Source of the DNA: a virus
IMG/VR virus record: IMGVR_UViG_3300028394_000260
Location: 1-27,830 of that record
DNA: 27,830 nucleotides
Direction: 5' to 3' (one strand)
Of the stretch, positions 15,591 through 23,472 are shown piece by piece (position 1 is the stretch's first letter; the number at the start of each line of letters is the position of its first letter). The translations under genes and the position numbers were made by a program. The notes under the pieces are model-generated. The model had not been told where the DNA came from. It worked only from the letters and a program-made list of their open reading frames with translations, and made no database searches.

Positions 15591-16234
15591 TAGTCGTCTC
15601 TCATGGTAAGGGGATCTTCGCCAGTAAAACCGCTGACCCTGCTGGCAGCCACTATTGCAGCTGGCGCATTTAGCCCCAATGTCGTATCTACAGTACGAAC
15701 TGCGCCAAGCCCGCGTGCGCTCGTCTGCATAAAGAAGATACGCGTGTTGGTGCGCACGCCAAATACCGTCACGGACAGCGTTTCGTTGAACCGCGACGTC
15801 GGATCACGGATCAAGATGTCGTGCGAGAACGACTGCGCAAACAAGCCACGTTTAGGGTCAGAAAACGCTATCCCGCCCAGAAAGCCAAAGCACTCTTCTT
15901 TGCGTGACTCGTGGATGCAGTACAGCCGCTTGTCCCAGTTAGTGGTCTGCTGCCGACCGGGTGCTGGCCTGCTGCCGAGTCCTTTGAAAAAGAACTCATG
16001 GTCTTTCAGCACGTCGATGCAAAATGGCCGAAGATCCCTACTCTCGGCAGGGATACGCGCATCAAACTCTATTACTGGATCACGGTCGAAGCCGCCGTGC
16101 GTAAAGAGCAGCGCAGGCGTGAATAGCAACAGCGAGTTGCCGCGCCGCCGTAGCGCCTCCGAACACGACAGGGCCGCAACAGGGTCTGCGCCCGTGATGT
16201 TCTCAACCTGCCGAAAAACAGCTGGGCGTTCCAT
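15590..16234 (-). CDS. Hypothetical protein (214 aa)
   Basis: Not recognised. The start is set at ATG 16234 (MERPAVFRQVENITGADPVA); a TTG at 16246 would add four residues. The sequence is mixed alpha/beta, with LLLFTPALLFTHGGFDRDPV, the Cys-containing segment RLYCIHESRKEECFGFLGGI, and a beta-rich end (NETLSVTVFGVRTNTRIFFM). A role in DNA metabolism is possible because it lies directly downstream of the RuvC-like gene. No Walker or nuclease motif is seen. Confidence 0.65.
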   Translation of the reverse strand: MERPAVFRQVENITGADPVAALSCSEALRRRGNSLLLFTPALLFTHGGFDRDPVIEFDARIPAESRDLRPFCIDVLKDHEFFFKGLGSRPAPGRQQTTNWDKRLYCIHESRKEECFGFLGGIAFSDPKRGLFAQSFSHDILIRDPTSRFNETLSVTVFGVRTNTRIFFMQTSARGLGAVRTVDTTLGLNAPAAIVAASRVSGFTGEDPLTMRDD

Positions 16235-16249
16235 GCCAAGTGCCAAAAA

Positions 16250-16894
16250 TTAGGGCTTCGTTTTTGAATTAGACATACCGTCGTTTGTCGTCTGCATGAG
16301 TAACAGCAGAACAAACGCTGCGTCCACTACGTTGTCGATGCCTGTGGACTTGTATTTCTCGGCAACAAAGGCGTTGCCCAGCAGCTTGTTAGCCGCATCA
16401 ATCATTTCTTCCTTGCTCGCTTTGCCATTGCCAGTCGCGTACTTCTTGATTGTGCTGATCGCAAAGCCGTTGGCAAGCAAGTCGGCCTCTTCGGCCCAAG
16501 TAGCCACGGTGACCTTCATGCCGCCAAGAACTTCAGACGCCGTGGCTACGCGAGACAGCACAGCCGGAATGCCGAACTTCTTGTTAATGAAGAACTCCCG
16601 GGGCGGCGTGTACTTTACGTCTTCGTAGCCAATAACGTCCGGCGACACAACGTTCAGAAACGCGCGCAACCGCACAAAGCGGGCAGCCCGTGATTCCAGA
16701 CCTTGCGTAGATAGATCCCACTGAAACAGCTGGAGTTTGTCGCGCAGTAGTTTACTGCCGGGGACAAAATCATATACAGCCACGCCGCAGTTACTGCCCA
16801 AGTCTAGCCCAAGAAAGCGAATTGCGTCTGGCTGTTTCTTAGCCAGCTTTGGCCCGAATTGCTTCGGGTCTTTATACATCCTGTACTTCGGCAT
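16250..16894 (-). CDS. RuvC-like Holliday junction resolvase
   Basis: RNase H-fold resolvase of 214 residues. The acidic catalytic set is visible in order: Asp31 in RFLGLDLGSNCGVAVYD, Glu91 in DVIGYEDVKY, and the pair Asp187/Asp191 in STGIDNVVDAAFVLL. The Lys/Gly motif before the last acidic pair (IKKYATGNGKASKEEM) is typical of RuvC. The enzyme is expected to cut four-way junctions during recombination or to trim branched DNA before packaging. It pairs functionally with the RecA-like protein at 24535-25899. Start: ATG 16894, four bases after the upstream stop. Confidence 0.88.
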   Translation of the reverse strand: MPKYRMYKDPKQFGPKLAKKQPDAIRFLGLDLGSNCGVAVYDFVPGSKLLRDKLQLFQWDLSTQGLESRAARFVRLRAFLNVVSPDVIGYEDVKYTPPREFFINKKFGIPAVLSRVATASEVLGGMKVTVATWAEEADLLANGFAISTIKKYATGNGKASKEEMIDAANKLLGNAFVAEKYKSTGIDNVVDAAFVLLLLMQTTNDGMSNSKTKP

Positions 16895-16897
16895 TGT

Positions 16898-17548
16898 TTA
16901 CTTTCTGGAGCGGAACCATGTCCTAAAATCACGGGCTGATGCTTGGCGTTCTTGTTCTTTCTGCTTCGCGGCTAATCCTGCAAGCTGTTCTTGCGTAGCT
17001 CGTAGCTCACTGTACACCGCATTCAGCCGGGCTTGCAATACATCATTCTTCATCCGCAGGTGTTCCGCCAAGTGATCAGCGTCATACATCGGCGCGCCAT
17101 TGCGCCGGGCAAACTCACACGCAGTTGACGAAAACCTAGCCATACCAGCCTGCGCTGGTGACTCTTCGCCAACCTGAGAAACCTCACGCACAGCCGTAAA
17201 CCACGCAGCGCAGCATACACGACCAACCGCAGAAAACAAGACTTCGCGCACAGGATACCGAAAGTCGAAGAACCTGTGCCGCTGCAGAGCTGCGTCAAAA
17301 GACCGCACTGGATCTGCGGCGTTGACGAAATCACGCTGCGCTGCTGCTAGCGCCGCAGTTATAGCAACAAGCTCATCCTGCGTGATCTCGTTCTTCGCGT
17401 ACCAATCTGCAGTCTCGGCGTCGCGGGCTTTTTCGTCAAGGTTCTCGACGGCCTGCAACATCAACGTCGGTGTGATGTACGCGTAGTCCCGCTCAGGGTT
17501 GTACAGCGGGCCATCAGAATTTTTCTGCCTGTAGTTAATTCCGCCCAT
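16898..17548 (-). CDS. Hypothetical protein with C-terminal coiled coil (216 aa)
   Basis: Not recognised. It starts MGGINYRQKNSDGPLYNPER. The middle contains RFFDFRYPVREVLFSAVGRV and two adjacent Cys. Residues about 165-205 form a long charged helix (MKNDVLQARLNAVYSELRAT, then QEQLAGLAAKQKEQERQA), a likely coiled coil, ending in a basic tail. AAAGGA precedes the ATG. It lies immediately upstream of the resolvase gene and may be a partner, though only proximity says so. Confidence 0.65.
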   Translation of the reverse strand: MGGINYRQKNSDGPLYNPERDYAYITPTLMLQAVENLDEKARDAETADWYAKNEITQDELVAITAALAAAQRDFVNAADPVRSFDAALQRHRFFDFRYPVREVLFSAVGRVCCAAWFTAVREVSQVGEESPAQAGMARFSSTACEFARRNGAPMYDADHLAEHLRMKNDVLQARLNAVYSELRATQEQLAGLAAKQKEQERQASARDFRTWFRSRK

Positions 17549-17566
17549 AAAGAGTCCTTTCTTTAT

Positions 17567-18424
17567 TTAGTCCACGCCACCCGCCACGCCTGTGCGTCCA
17601 GCAGTATACCGGCAACGCACACACATGGTGCCAGCATCTGCAGGGTCAAAGAAACCTTCGGTGTTGCAAGTAGCGCAATAACGCGGCACGTACGTATTCT
17701 GGTGCGTGGCGTAATTGCACTGATCATACCCAAGCCAGCAGTATTCGCAACTGTGCTCACAGCCGTCTGGGCAAGGTTTAGCCCGGCACCTGACTTCAAT
17801 CAACGTCTTGTTGAACTTGATCATCGAGCTACTGGCGCTAACACGCGCAAAACTCGGCATCTGCCGGCTTTTCTCCGCCTCAACGTGGGCGAAAAACAGC
17901 AGGTTCACAAAATGCAGCGCCGAAGAGTACGGGTAAATACCCCACGGCGCTGAAAACCCCACAGACCTAGAAATAGCAGAACAACTGCCCTTGGAGAAAA
18001 ACTGCGTAAATACCATAGGGCAGGGCGATCCAGCCAGCGCCCGAACAGAGAACAAAAACCCGTGCACATTCTTACGCTGGTACGGCCGCACATTTTCGAC
18101 TTTTACCGGCACGATTTCGTCGGCCATCTGCCTGACCCAAGCCAAGACAGGCTGGCCGTCAATCAGGCGGTCGATGTTGCCTGACAGCCGCCACGCCAAG
18201 TCCGCGGCTGCGCTGCGGGTAAGCTCAGTTCCCGCCATCGCCCGCACTGAGTCGTACACAGCGGTCTCTACAACAGTTTCCGGCATCTCTGACATGATAT
18301 CTCTGCAGATATCGTAAACAGTTTGCCCGGTTATGTTTGCGCCAAAGTACGGCCGCAGGGCGCGGCTGCAGATTCGATCACGCCGGTCGAGCAGCCGGCG
18401 GTAGCTAAACGCTGGCTGGCTCAT
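17567..18424 (-). CDS. Hypothetical protein with Cys-rich zinc-binding C-terminus
   Basis: Protein of 285 residues from ATG 18424 (MSQPAFSYRRLLDRRD), chosen because GGAG lies six bases upstream; the longer open frame would run through the neighbouring gene. The N-terminal 130 residues are helical and lack a known motif. The last 65 residues hold ten cysteines: six in a cluster starting CRAKPCPDGCEHSCEYC, then two CxxC pairs (CATC and CVRC) spaced like a zinc ribbon. At least two structural zinc sites are likely. Candidate roles are nucleic-acid binding or a subunit of the replication machinery; none is proven. Confidence 0.6.
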   Translation of the reverse strand: MSQPAFSYRRLLDRRDRICSRALRPYFGANITGQTVYDICRDIMSEMPETVVETAVYDSVRAMAGTELTRSAAADLAWRLSGNIDRLIDGQPVLAWVRQMADEIVPVKVENVRPYQRKNVHGFLFSVRALAGSPCPMVFTQFFSKGSCSAISRSVGFSAPWGIYPYSSALHFVNLLFFAHVEAEKSRQMPSFARVSASSSMIKFNKTLIEVRCRAKPCPDGCEHSCEYCWLGYDQCNYATHQNTYVPRYCATCNTEGFFDPADAGTMCVRCRYTAGRTGVAGGVD

Positions 18425-18968
18425 TTGTGTCTCCGGGTTTACGGATCTGACGATCAGGGTTGTTTGCAGACCACGTAGCCATGGCTTTCTTGTAGGTATC
18501 AACAGCCCATGTGCTGACGTTCTGCGCTTCTGCAGCCTCGTGGTGCATCTGCAACACAAGCGTACCCAGCTCCATCTGCAGCAGCTTCATAATGTCGCCA
18601 ACGCAGACTACGTTATGGACAACAACCGTTGATGGCTGTGTAGCGTTTGTTTCTGTAGCGACGGAATACTTAATTTCAATGCTTTCAATCTTCAGCGCCG
18701 CTGGCAGCGGAGCAGCAGCAGGCAAGTTCTGTATGAGCACGCCAAGTCTTTGCAACGCCTCTACTCGTGCCGCCAGTTGCTCCATTTTGGCGCCAGCCTC
18801 AGACAAGACGCGCCCCGGCCGGACGGTCACAGGCTGTTGCCCAGCCGCGTGGCCCGCAGCGTAGTTTTTCAGCGCATCGGCAAGTGCTGATGCGTCGAGC
18901 TTCAGCGGCACGGTCACAGTGTTGGGCGTTTCAACTTTCACGGCATCTACAATTTCAGGTTGCGACAT
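18405..18968 (-). CDS. Hypothetical protein (187 aa)
   Basis: Not recognised. A variable N-terminus is followed by ASALADALKNYAAGHAAGQQ, a helix with regular hydrophobic spacing (AGAKMEQLAARVEALQRLGV), and a beta-like middle (KIESIEIKYSVATETN, STVVVHNVVCVGD). The C-terminus is helical. GAGGT lies five bases before the ATG. It overlaps the zinc-cluster gene by 20 bases. Confidence 0.65.
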   Translation of the reverse strand: MSQPEIVDAVKVETPNTVTVPLKLDASALADALKNYAAGHAAGQQPVTVRPGRVLSEAGAKMEQLAARVEALQRLGVLIQNLPAAAPLPAALKIESIEIKYSVATETNATQPSTVVVHNVVCVGDIMKLLQMELGTLVLQMHHEAAEAQNVSTWAVDTYKKAMATWSANNPDRQIRKPGDTNEPASV

Positions 18969-18975
18969 AGTTACC

Positions 18976-19380
18976 TCAGTCAGTGATTACAGCAAAACCA
19001 ATCCAGCAGCGGATGCTGGTATTAACGTCAGTGTCCACATCATACAAAAGTTCAACAGGCATGCCAGTCACTACATAGAGGTGCGTGACGTTGTTGGGAA
19101 TATATGCAGAGCATGCCAGTCCAAGCTGCAGCATGAACGCCAAGGCCAAGTCGGCTGACGGGCTTAGCTCATAAGAGAAAAGCGGCACGCGCACGTATTC
19201 GTCATGCTCTGCCAACGACCAAACTGGCGTGTCCCCGGGCAAAAGCTGCTCGGCTAGTACCTGCCACTTGTTGCCCGGTAGCTTGTCTTTGGCCCTGACC
19301 ACCGCGGGCTCAAATGGCGCGCCGGGTGGCCAACTAAGCCGGGTCTTATTGATATCTAATTGGTCAACGATCAGTTTCAT
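18976..19380 (-). CDS. Hypothetical protein (134 aa)
   Basis: Not recognised; an alpha/beta protein beginning MKLIVDQLDINKTRLSWPPG and containing HDEYVRVPLFSYELSPSADL and THLYVVTGMPVELLYDVDTD. The apolar stretch LALAFMLQLGLACSAYI could be a buried helix. It overlaps the glycosyltransferase stop as ATGA, so it is probably made together with that enzyme. Confidence 0.65.
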   Translation of the reverse strand: MKLIVDQLDINKTRLSWPPGAPFEPAVVRAKDKLPGNKWQVLAEQLLPGDTPVWSLAEHDEYVRVPLFSYELSPSADLALAFMLQLGLACSAYIPNNVTHLYVVTGMPVELLYDVDTDVNTSIRCWIGFAVITD

Positions 19381-20105
19381 GGCTGGTACTCAAAACCTAT
19401 TGGGTGTTCTGTGTTTCCGCGTTTAGACGCCGCCGACTCTACGCCCGCGTCATTGGCATTGATCCAAACGCCATCTCGAAAATGGGCCAGCGGCAAGTCA
19501 TGCTGCCGGCAAAGCTCGCCTAGCATAACGTCTACGCCCCGATGTTTGAAGCCCGGCAAAGGCCAGTCGAATCTCTGCAAAACAGCTGTCTGGATAGCCC
19601 ACCAGCTGCCTTGCGCAAACGACACGTACGCTGGCGGCTCTTTGCCGGCAAACCACGGCTGCGCCCGAATCCAGCCTGCTTGGTTACCAGCTAGGCGGGT
19701 CTTGTAGACAGACCCCACCATTGCCGAAGTCTCCAATTGCGTACACAGCCGGGGCAGCCAGACAGCCGGGTCGTTGTCAGGGGCTAGGCAAGAATCATCG
19801 TCAAACCAGATCGTAGCCGGCGCCGTGATTGGCTCCGAGTAAAGCATCCGGCGCATCATCGGATACTTGTGCGTGTTCTCGGCTGAGTCAATTACAAGAG
19901 CGCGCGGAAAATGAGCCGATACCTGTGCCTGTACAAATTCGCGGGTTTGCGGGCCCACGGCATTGCAACCAAAACGGAACTCGACAGGCTGCTTGGCTAG
20001 TTGCCGCATCGGGTCGTTTAACACCCGCTGCGCTAGTTTGAAGCAGTAGTCGTCGCTACCGTAGAACAAGACGCACACACAGGCAAAAGCGGATCCGTCC
20101 GCCAT
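19377..20105 (-). CDS. GT-A glycosyltransferase-like protein
   Basis: About 242 residues resembling a GT-A (GT2-type) transferase. A Rossmann-like N-terminus (FACVCVLFYGSDDYCFKLAQ) is followed by an Asp-Asp-Asp metal and nucleotide-sugar motif at 102-104 (TIWFDDDSCLAP). The acceptor-side region has AYVSFAQGSWWAIQTAVLQR and then HRGVDVMLGELCRQHDLPLA, corresponding to the conserved ED/D-x-x-L helix. Sugar and acceptor are unknown. GGAG six bases upstream favours ATG 20105 over ATG 20117. It is distinct in fold from the GT-B enzyme at 9380-10423. Confidence 0.68.
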   Translation of the reverse strand: MADGSAFACVCVLFYGSDDYCFKLAQRVLNDPMRQLAKQPVEFRFGCNAVGPQTREFVQAQVSAHFPRALVIDSAENTHKYPMMRRMLYSEPITAPATIWFDDDSCLAPDNDPAVWLPRLCTQLETSAMVGSVYKTRLAGNQAGWIRAQPWFAGKEPPAYVSFAQGSWWAIQTAVLQRFDWPLPGFKHRGVDVMLGELCRQHDLPLAHFRDGVWINANDAGVESAASKRGNTEHPIGFEYQP

Positions 20106-20142
20106 AGTCAGCTCCATCCGACGTGTTTGTAATCAAACTAAC

Positions 20143-20787
20143 TTAGAACCCAAACGCAGCAAGAGAGTGTTTGAACGGCTCACCCGGCAGTGTTTGCACA
20201 AGCGACAACATAAGCCGAGCTAGTTCTCGCGTCTCTTCTTGCGCATCTGGTTTCAACCGCAGTTTCCAAAGGTGCACAAAAGCGGCAAAAGAACCTGTCC
20301 AGACAAATTGCGTGTTCAGGCACAGTGGCAACACAATCCGGCACTGCTCTTTTGCCACCCCAGCCTCAACCAAATCAGCGTACAGATTTTGGCTCTGCTC
20401 GATATGCGCGCCAATCCGCGCCACAAGCTCAGCGTTCTGTGGCTCCGGCACTGGCCCAGAACTGCCCTGCTTGCTGCTGGTTGACTGCAATCGAAGTTGC
20501 TTCGGCAACCAGTATTCGTCAGAGAAGTCGACGTACCGGCCGCTGATGCTGTTTGCTGTCAGACCAACTTGATGCTTGAAAAGCTGCCGCTCAACAAAGA
20601 TCGGGCACTCAATTCTGAACTGCAACTGCGGGTGTCTAAACGGCGACGTGTGTTTGTGCTCGACCAGATAGTTCAAAAGCTTGATGTCGCGATCTGTCAT
20701 TGTGTCTACGCGCTTACCGTAGCTCACCCGCGCGGCGTTAACCACCATTAAGTCATCGCCAAAATGGCTCCACAACTGCGCTTGCAT
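20143..20787 (-). CDS. thyX: Flavin-dependent thymidylate synthase
   Basis: ThyX methylates dUMP to dTMP using methylene-tetrahydrofolate, FAD and NADPH. The 214 residues match the family. Visible motifs are HTSPFRH at 46-52, the signature region RQLFKHQVGLTANSISGRY (positions 67-85), and LKPDAQEETRELA near 178-190, with the dUMP-binding Arg177 preceding it (WKLR). The usual RHR-x7-S reads KHQ here, and the usual Asn-x-Arg before the FLxLR segment is Ser-Phe-Ala. KHQ variants occur in phage ThyX; the second change is less familiar. GAGGA precedes the ATG. It forms a dTTP pathway with thymidylate kinase. Confidence 0.93.
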   Translation of the reverse strand: MQAQLWSHFGDDLMVVNAARVSYGKRVDTMTDRDIKLLNYLVEHKHTSPFRHPQLQFRIECPIFVERQLFKHQVGLTANSISGRYVDFSDEYWLPKQLRLQSTSSKQGSSGPVPEPQNAELVARIGAHIEQSQNLYADLVEAGVAKEQCRIVLPLCLNTQFVWTGSFAAFVHLWKLRLKPDAQEETRELARLMLSLVQTLPGEPFKHSLAAFGF

Positions 20788-20794
20788 GAAATCC

Positions 20795-21349
20795 TCAGAG
20801 TGTGGCTGGAGACAGTTGATTCTTGGCTACTGCGACTGGCAACACTACAGGCGCCGTGCGGGAACGCGCCAAAAGCTGCAAGGCTTTGGTTACATTGCGC
20901 CCTGCATCTACGTCTAGCGTCTTTTTGTTGCGCGTATCTGTGACAAGGTCATCAAGCAGCTCTACAAACTTGTTCCTGTCTTTGGCTGACGTAAAACTGA
21001 ACCGCACAGAGAACTGCGTTATAGTCTGGCCTGCGTGCTCCTCAGCTACATCGTTGCGCTCCCATGCCGTCCCTTGCCCTCGTGTATACACGGTAGTCAA
21101 CCGGCCACACCAGTCATAAATCAGCAGAATAGCCGATTTATCCAAATCAGTTGTTAGCGAAAACACGTGTGGAAACTTAACGCACGGAATAAACGGCAAC
21201 GTTTCAGTTACCTTTTCATCCAGATTTACACGCTGCATTTGAACAGGAATAGTGCGCTCGCCGATTTTCTTGTCGTTAGTGAAAAACTCAGCCTCAATTG
21301 CGCCTACGCCGGGTTCAATTACAATCGGGACATTGCGTACAGAAAACAT
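20795..21349 (-). CDS. Hypothetical protein (184 aa)
   Basis: Not recognised. A beta-rich N-terminal two-thirds (PIVIEPGVGAIEAEFFTNDK, SAILLIYDWCGRLTTVYTRG, TITQFSVRFSFTSAKDRN) is followed by a helical segment and a hydrophobic C-terminus. The fold could be a ligand-binding beta barrel or PH-like domain. AAGGG is close to the ATG. It is the gene immediately upstream of thyX in the same transcript. Confidence 0.65.
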   Translation of the reverse strand: MFSVRNVPIVIEPGVGAIEAEFFTNDKKIGERTIPVQMQRVNLDEKVTETLPFIPCVKFPHVFSLTTDLDKSAILLIYDWCGRLTTVYTRGQGTAWERNDVAEEHAGQTITQFSVRFSFTSAKDRNKFVELLDDLVTDTRNKKTLDVDAGRNVTKALQLLARSRTAPVVLPVAVAKNQLSPATL

Positions 21350-21358
21350 GTTGGGCCC

Positions 21359-22276
21359 TTATCGAGTGATGTCGGAACGTGGTTTGGGGCGTGCTGCCGG
21401 CGCGGCTTCGTCCGCCTTCTCATCTGATGCTGCTTCAGCGGCTTCTTCACGCCGCTGAATCTCAGCTACAACCTGCTCGCACATAGCGATGTGGTTTGAA
21501 ATAATGTCCGACAACTGGCTGAAGTTATCGACAATCTCCGACAGATAGCTCAGCACTGTCGTGTCGAGCTTAGCTGGCGGAGAGTTCATGATGTCGTTGT
21601 ACAGGTCATCGTCTTTCTCGGTCAGCCACAAACTGGTTGACCGGCCAATAAACCGCCGCTGGTGTTGCAGCAAGTCGTAGACCTGCTGCTTCAGGCCCTT
21701 GGGCGCCTGATGCGTGCGGCCGCTTGTCTTCTGTTTGCCGCGGATCTCTTGCAACTCAGCCGCCAGCGTCTTGGCTGTGTAGGCTTCTTCGGCACAGCGT
21801 TCCTCCACCGCAGCCCGCTGGGTGTCATCGGGAATCTGCGACAGCAACTGCACGTGAGAAGCTGTGATGCGCCAACGCGGACGCTCTGGGCAACGCATAC
21901 CCAGCAGCCGGCGAAGCTCGCTTTCGCTGGGGTACCGCTCGAAGAACGACATGGCGCTGCGAAGCTGTTCGACAGAGTACACCGGCGCAAAAATAGATAT
22001 CAATAACCCAGCGCCATCTATATGGCTGGCCTGCTGCTGCTCTGTCAAATACTTGTCTGGATCGTCCCGCACTTCGGTGAGCAACTTGCCGACTCGCCAG
22101 TACGTCGTCACGTTGGCGGTCTGGATATCGCCAAACAACCGGTCGATCTCGCCGACTACGCGCTGCAAAGCTGGCTTCAAGTCAGCATGGGCAGGCATAC
22201 TGAGCGCTGACGGCTCTGTAGCCGTTAAGGCTGTTTGGCTTGCTGCCGCCATTTCAGTTTTAGACTTTCTTGTCAT
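21359..22276 (-). CDS. DUF1016 (YhcG) N-terminal-like protein without nuclease domain
   Basis: Protein of 305 residues. Residues about 50-180 follow the pattern of the DUF1016 N-terminal helical domain: Tyr-Trp-Arg-Val-Gly-Lys at 59-64, LRSAMSFFERYPSESELRRL near 105-124, RWRITASHVQLLSQIPD at 134-150 and ERCAEEAYTAKTLAAEL. In YhcG-type proteins a PD-(D/E)XK nuclease follows; here the remainder is a helical region (LSEIVDNFSQLSDIISNHIA) and an acidic Ala-rich tail, with no D-ExK seen. It may be a DNA- or protein-binding derivative. AAGGAG five bases before the ATG gives a very strong ribosome site. The family assignment is by eye. Confidence 0.5.
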   Translation of the reverse strand: MTRKSKTEMAAASQTALTATEPSALSMPAHADLKPALQRVVGEIDRLFGDIQTANVTTYWRVGKLLTEVRDDPDKYLTEQQQASHIDGAGLLISIFAPVYSVEQLRSAMSFFERYPSESELRRLLGMRCPERPRWRITASHVQLLSQIPDDTQRAAVEERCAEEAYTAKTLAAELQEIRGKQKTSGRTHQAPKGLKQQVYDLLQHQRRFIGRSTSLWLTEKDDDLYNDIMNSPPAKLDTTVLSYLSEIVDNFSQLSDIISNHIAMCEQVVAEIQRREEAAEAASDEKADEAAPAARPKPRSDITR

Positions 22277-22293
22277 CGTAACTCCTTGGGATA

Positions 22294-23451
22294 CTACTTA
22301 CGTTTCTTAACGCGGGGTTCTGGAATCAGCATGCTCATTGCGCCGTGCTGCAGAACATCCCGCACTGTATGGTGTTGATGCCGTGCATACCGCAGCACGG
22401 AACAACACAGGTCATAGAGCGTACGCTCAGTAAGCGCCGCTTTGGTATACACTTCCAGTGCTGCCCGGGGCTCCAGATCAGCGCCGGCTGTAGCCGTGGC
22501 GCGGGCGATACGTGTCGCTACGTCACGCGACACCCGCATTTTCAATAGCAACGTGGCGCAGTTATCCAACGCTGCGTCGAAGCCCGCTTTATCTTCAGTG
22601 AACCCGAGTGACTTCTGGCACAACGCCCGAACGCGGGCAGCAATAACGTCCATGTCGATAACGTTCTGTGCTGCCCGCGCCACCAGAGCACCAGTCCGGC
22701 CTTCCAAGTCTGCGCCAATGTGGTTGAGCCTGAGATTAGAAGCTGTCGGCGTCACGGCCACGCCAAACTGCGTGAACAGACACGTCGTGGCGTTGATAGC
22801 CAGACCAGTGTCTTCCCGGTTGGAAAAAAACCAGCCTGACGCAAACGTGTGCCGCGGGTCGGTATAGATATCATTACGCCGCGATTTCGGCAGTATGAAA
22901 AACAACCGTAATTCGCGCCCTATTAGCTCAGCCCGCGAAAACTGTGCCTCTGGCTGTGCTGTCATTAGCTCGTCTGACACGATCTCCAGAAAACGACTGT
23001 TGTCCAGCAATCTGTGCGTGAGCCCAAGAAAGCCGTCAATCGTCTGCTCTCTGTGGTCTACCAACAGCGTACGCTCACGAACAGCGTCAAACCGCACGCG
23101 CACCGTGGTGTTGTACACGCTCACAGCGGCAGCAATATCAGACGCTGCCGCACCTTGCGCGGACAACCGGCCGTTCTCGCCAGACAGCTCATTGAACAGC
23201 GGGTTTAGCCCGTAGGCTAGCACTTGAGCAAGCGACGCAAATCCAAGTGCGTTGAACCTGTAGCCAGTCTCAGCCAGCCTGCCGTCAGCCCGCATGAGAA
23301 TCTGGGCCTCGTCCACCATCGGCACGCACTCAGTGTTGGCTGTGCGCTTGGCCAGAAAATCCCGGCACTCTTCCAGCTGCCCAGATGAAAACGCAAACGC
23401 CGTCACAGGCGCAAACACGCCCCGCACAGCTTTGGTCATATCTGTAGCCAC
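22294..23451 (-). CDS. DUF932-like phage/plasmid protein
   Basis: Protein of 385 residues. The middle (residues about 120-252) shows the DUF932 layout: an RTLLVDHREQTIDGFLGLTH block, SGWFFSNREDTGLAINATTC matching the conserved isNSEtG...C-x-N segment, and LNHIGADLEGRTGALV matching the HxG element. DUF932 genes recur in phages and plasmids beside replication and recombination genes, but their function is not established. The start is GTG 23451, since AGGG lies seven bases upstream; ATG 23439 has no such site. Confidence 0.5.
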   Translation of the reverse strand: MATDMTKAVRGVFAPVTAFAFSSGQLEECRDFLAKRTANTECVPMVDEAQILMRADGRLAETGYRFNALGFASLAQVLAYGLNPLFNELSGENGRLSAQGAAASDIAAAVSVYNTTVRVRFDAVRERTLLVDHREQTIDGFLGLTHRLLDNSRFLEIVSDELMTAQPEAQFSRAELIGRELRLFFILPKSRRNDIYTDPRHTFASGWFFSNREDTGLAINATTCLFTQFGVAVTPTASNLRLNHIGADLEGRTGALVARAAQNVIDMDVIAARVRALCQKSLGFTEDKAGFDAALDNCATLLLKMRVSRDVATRIARATATAGADLEPRAALEVYTKAALTERTLYDLCCSVLRYARHQHHTVRDVLQHGAMSMLIPEPRVKKRK

Positions 23452-23472
23452 GCTAACGCCCTGCAGTTATGG

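Noticed and set aside
17567-18559. Longer 330-residue form of the zinc-cluster gene
   Set aside because: The extra 45 residues run through the 187-residue gene in another frame and look non-coding; GGAG before ATG 18424 sets the shorter start.
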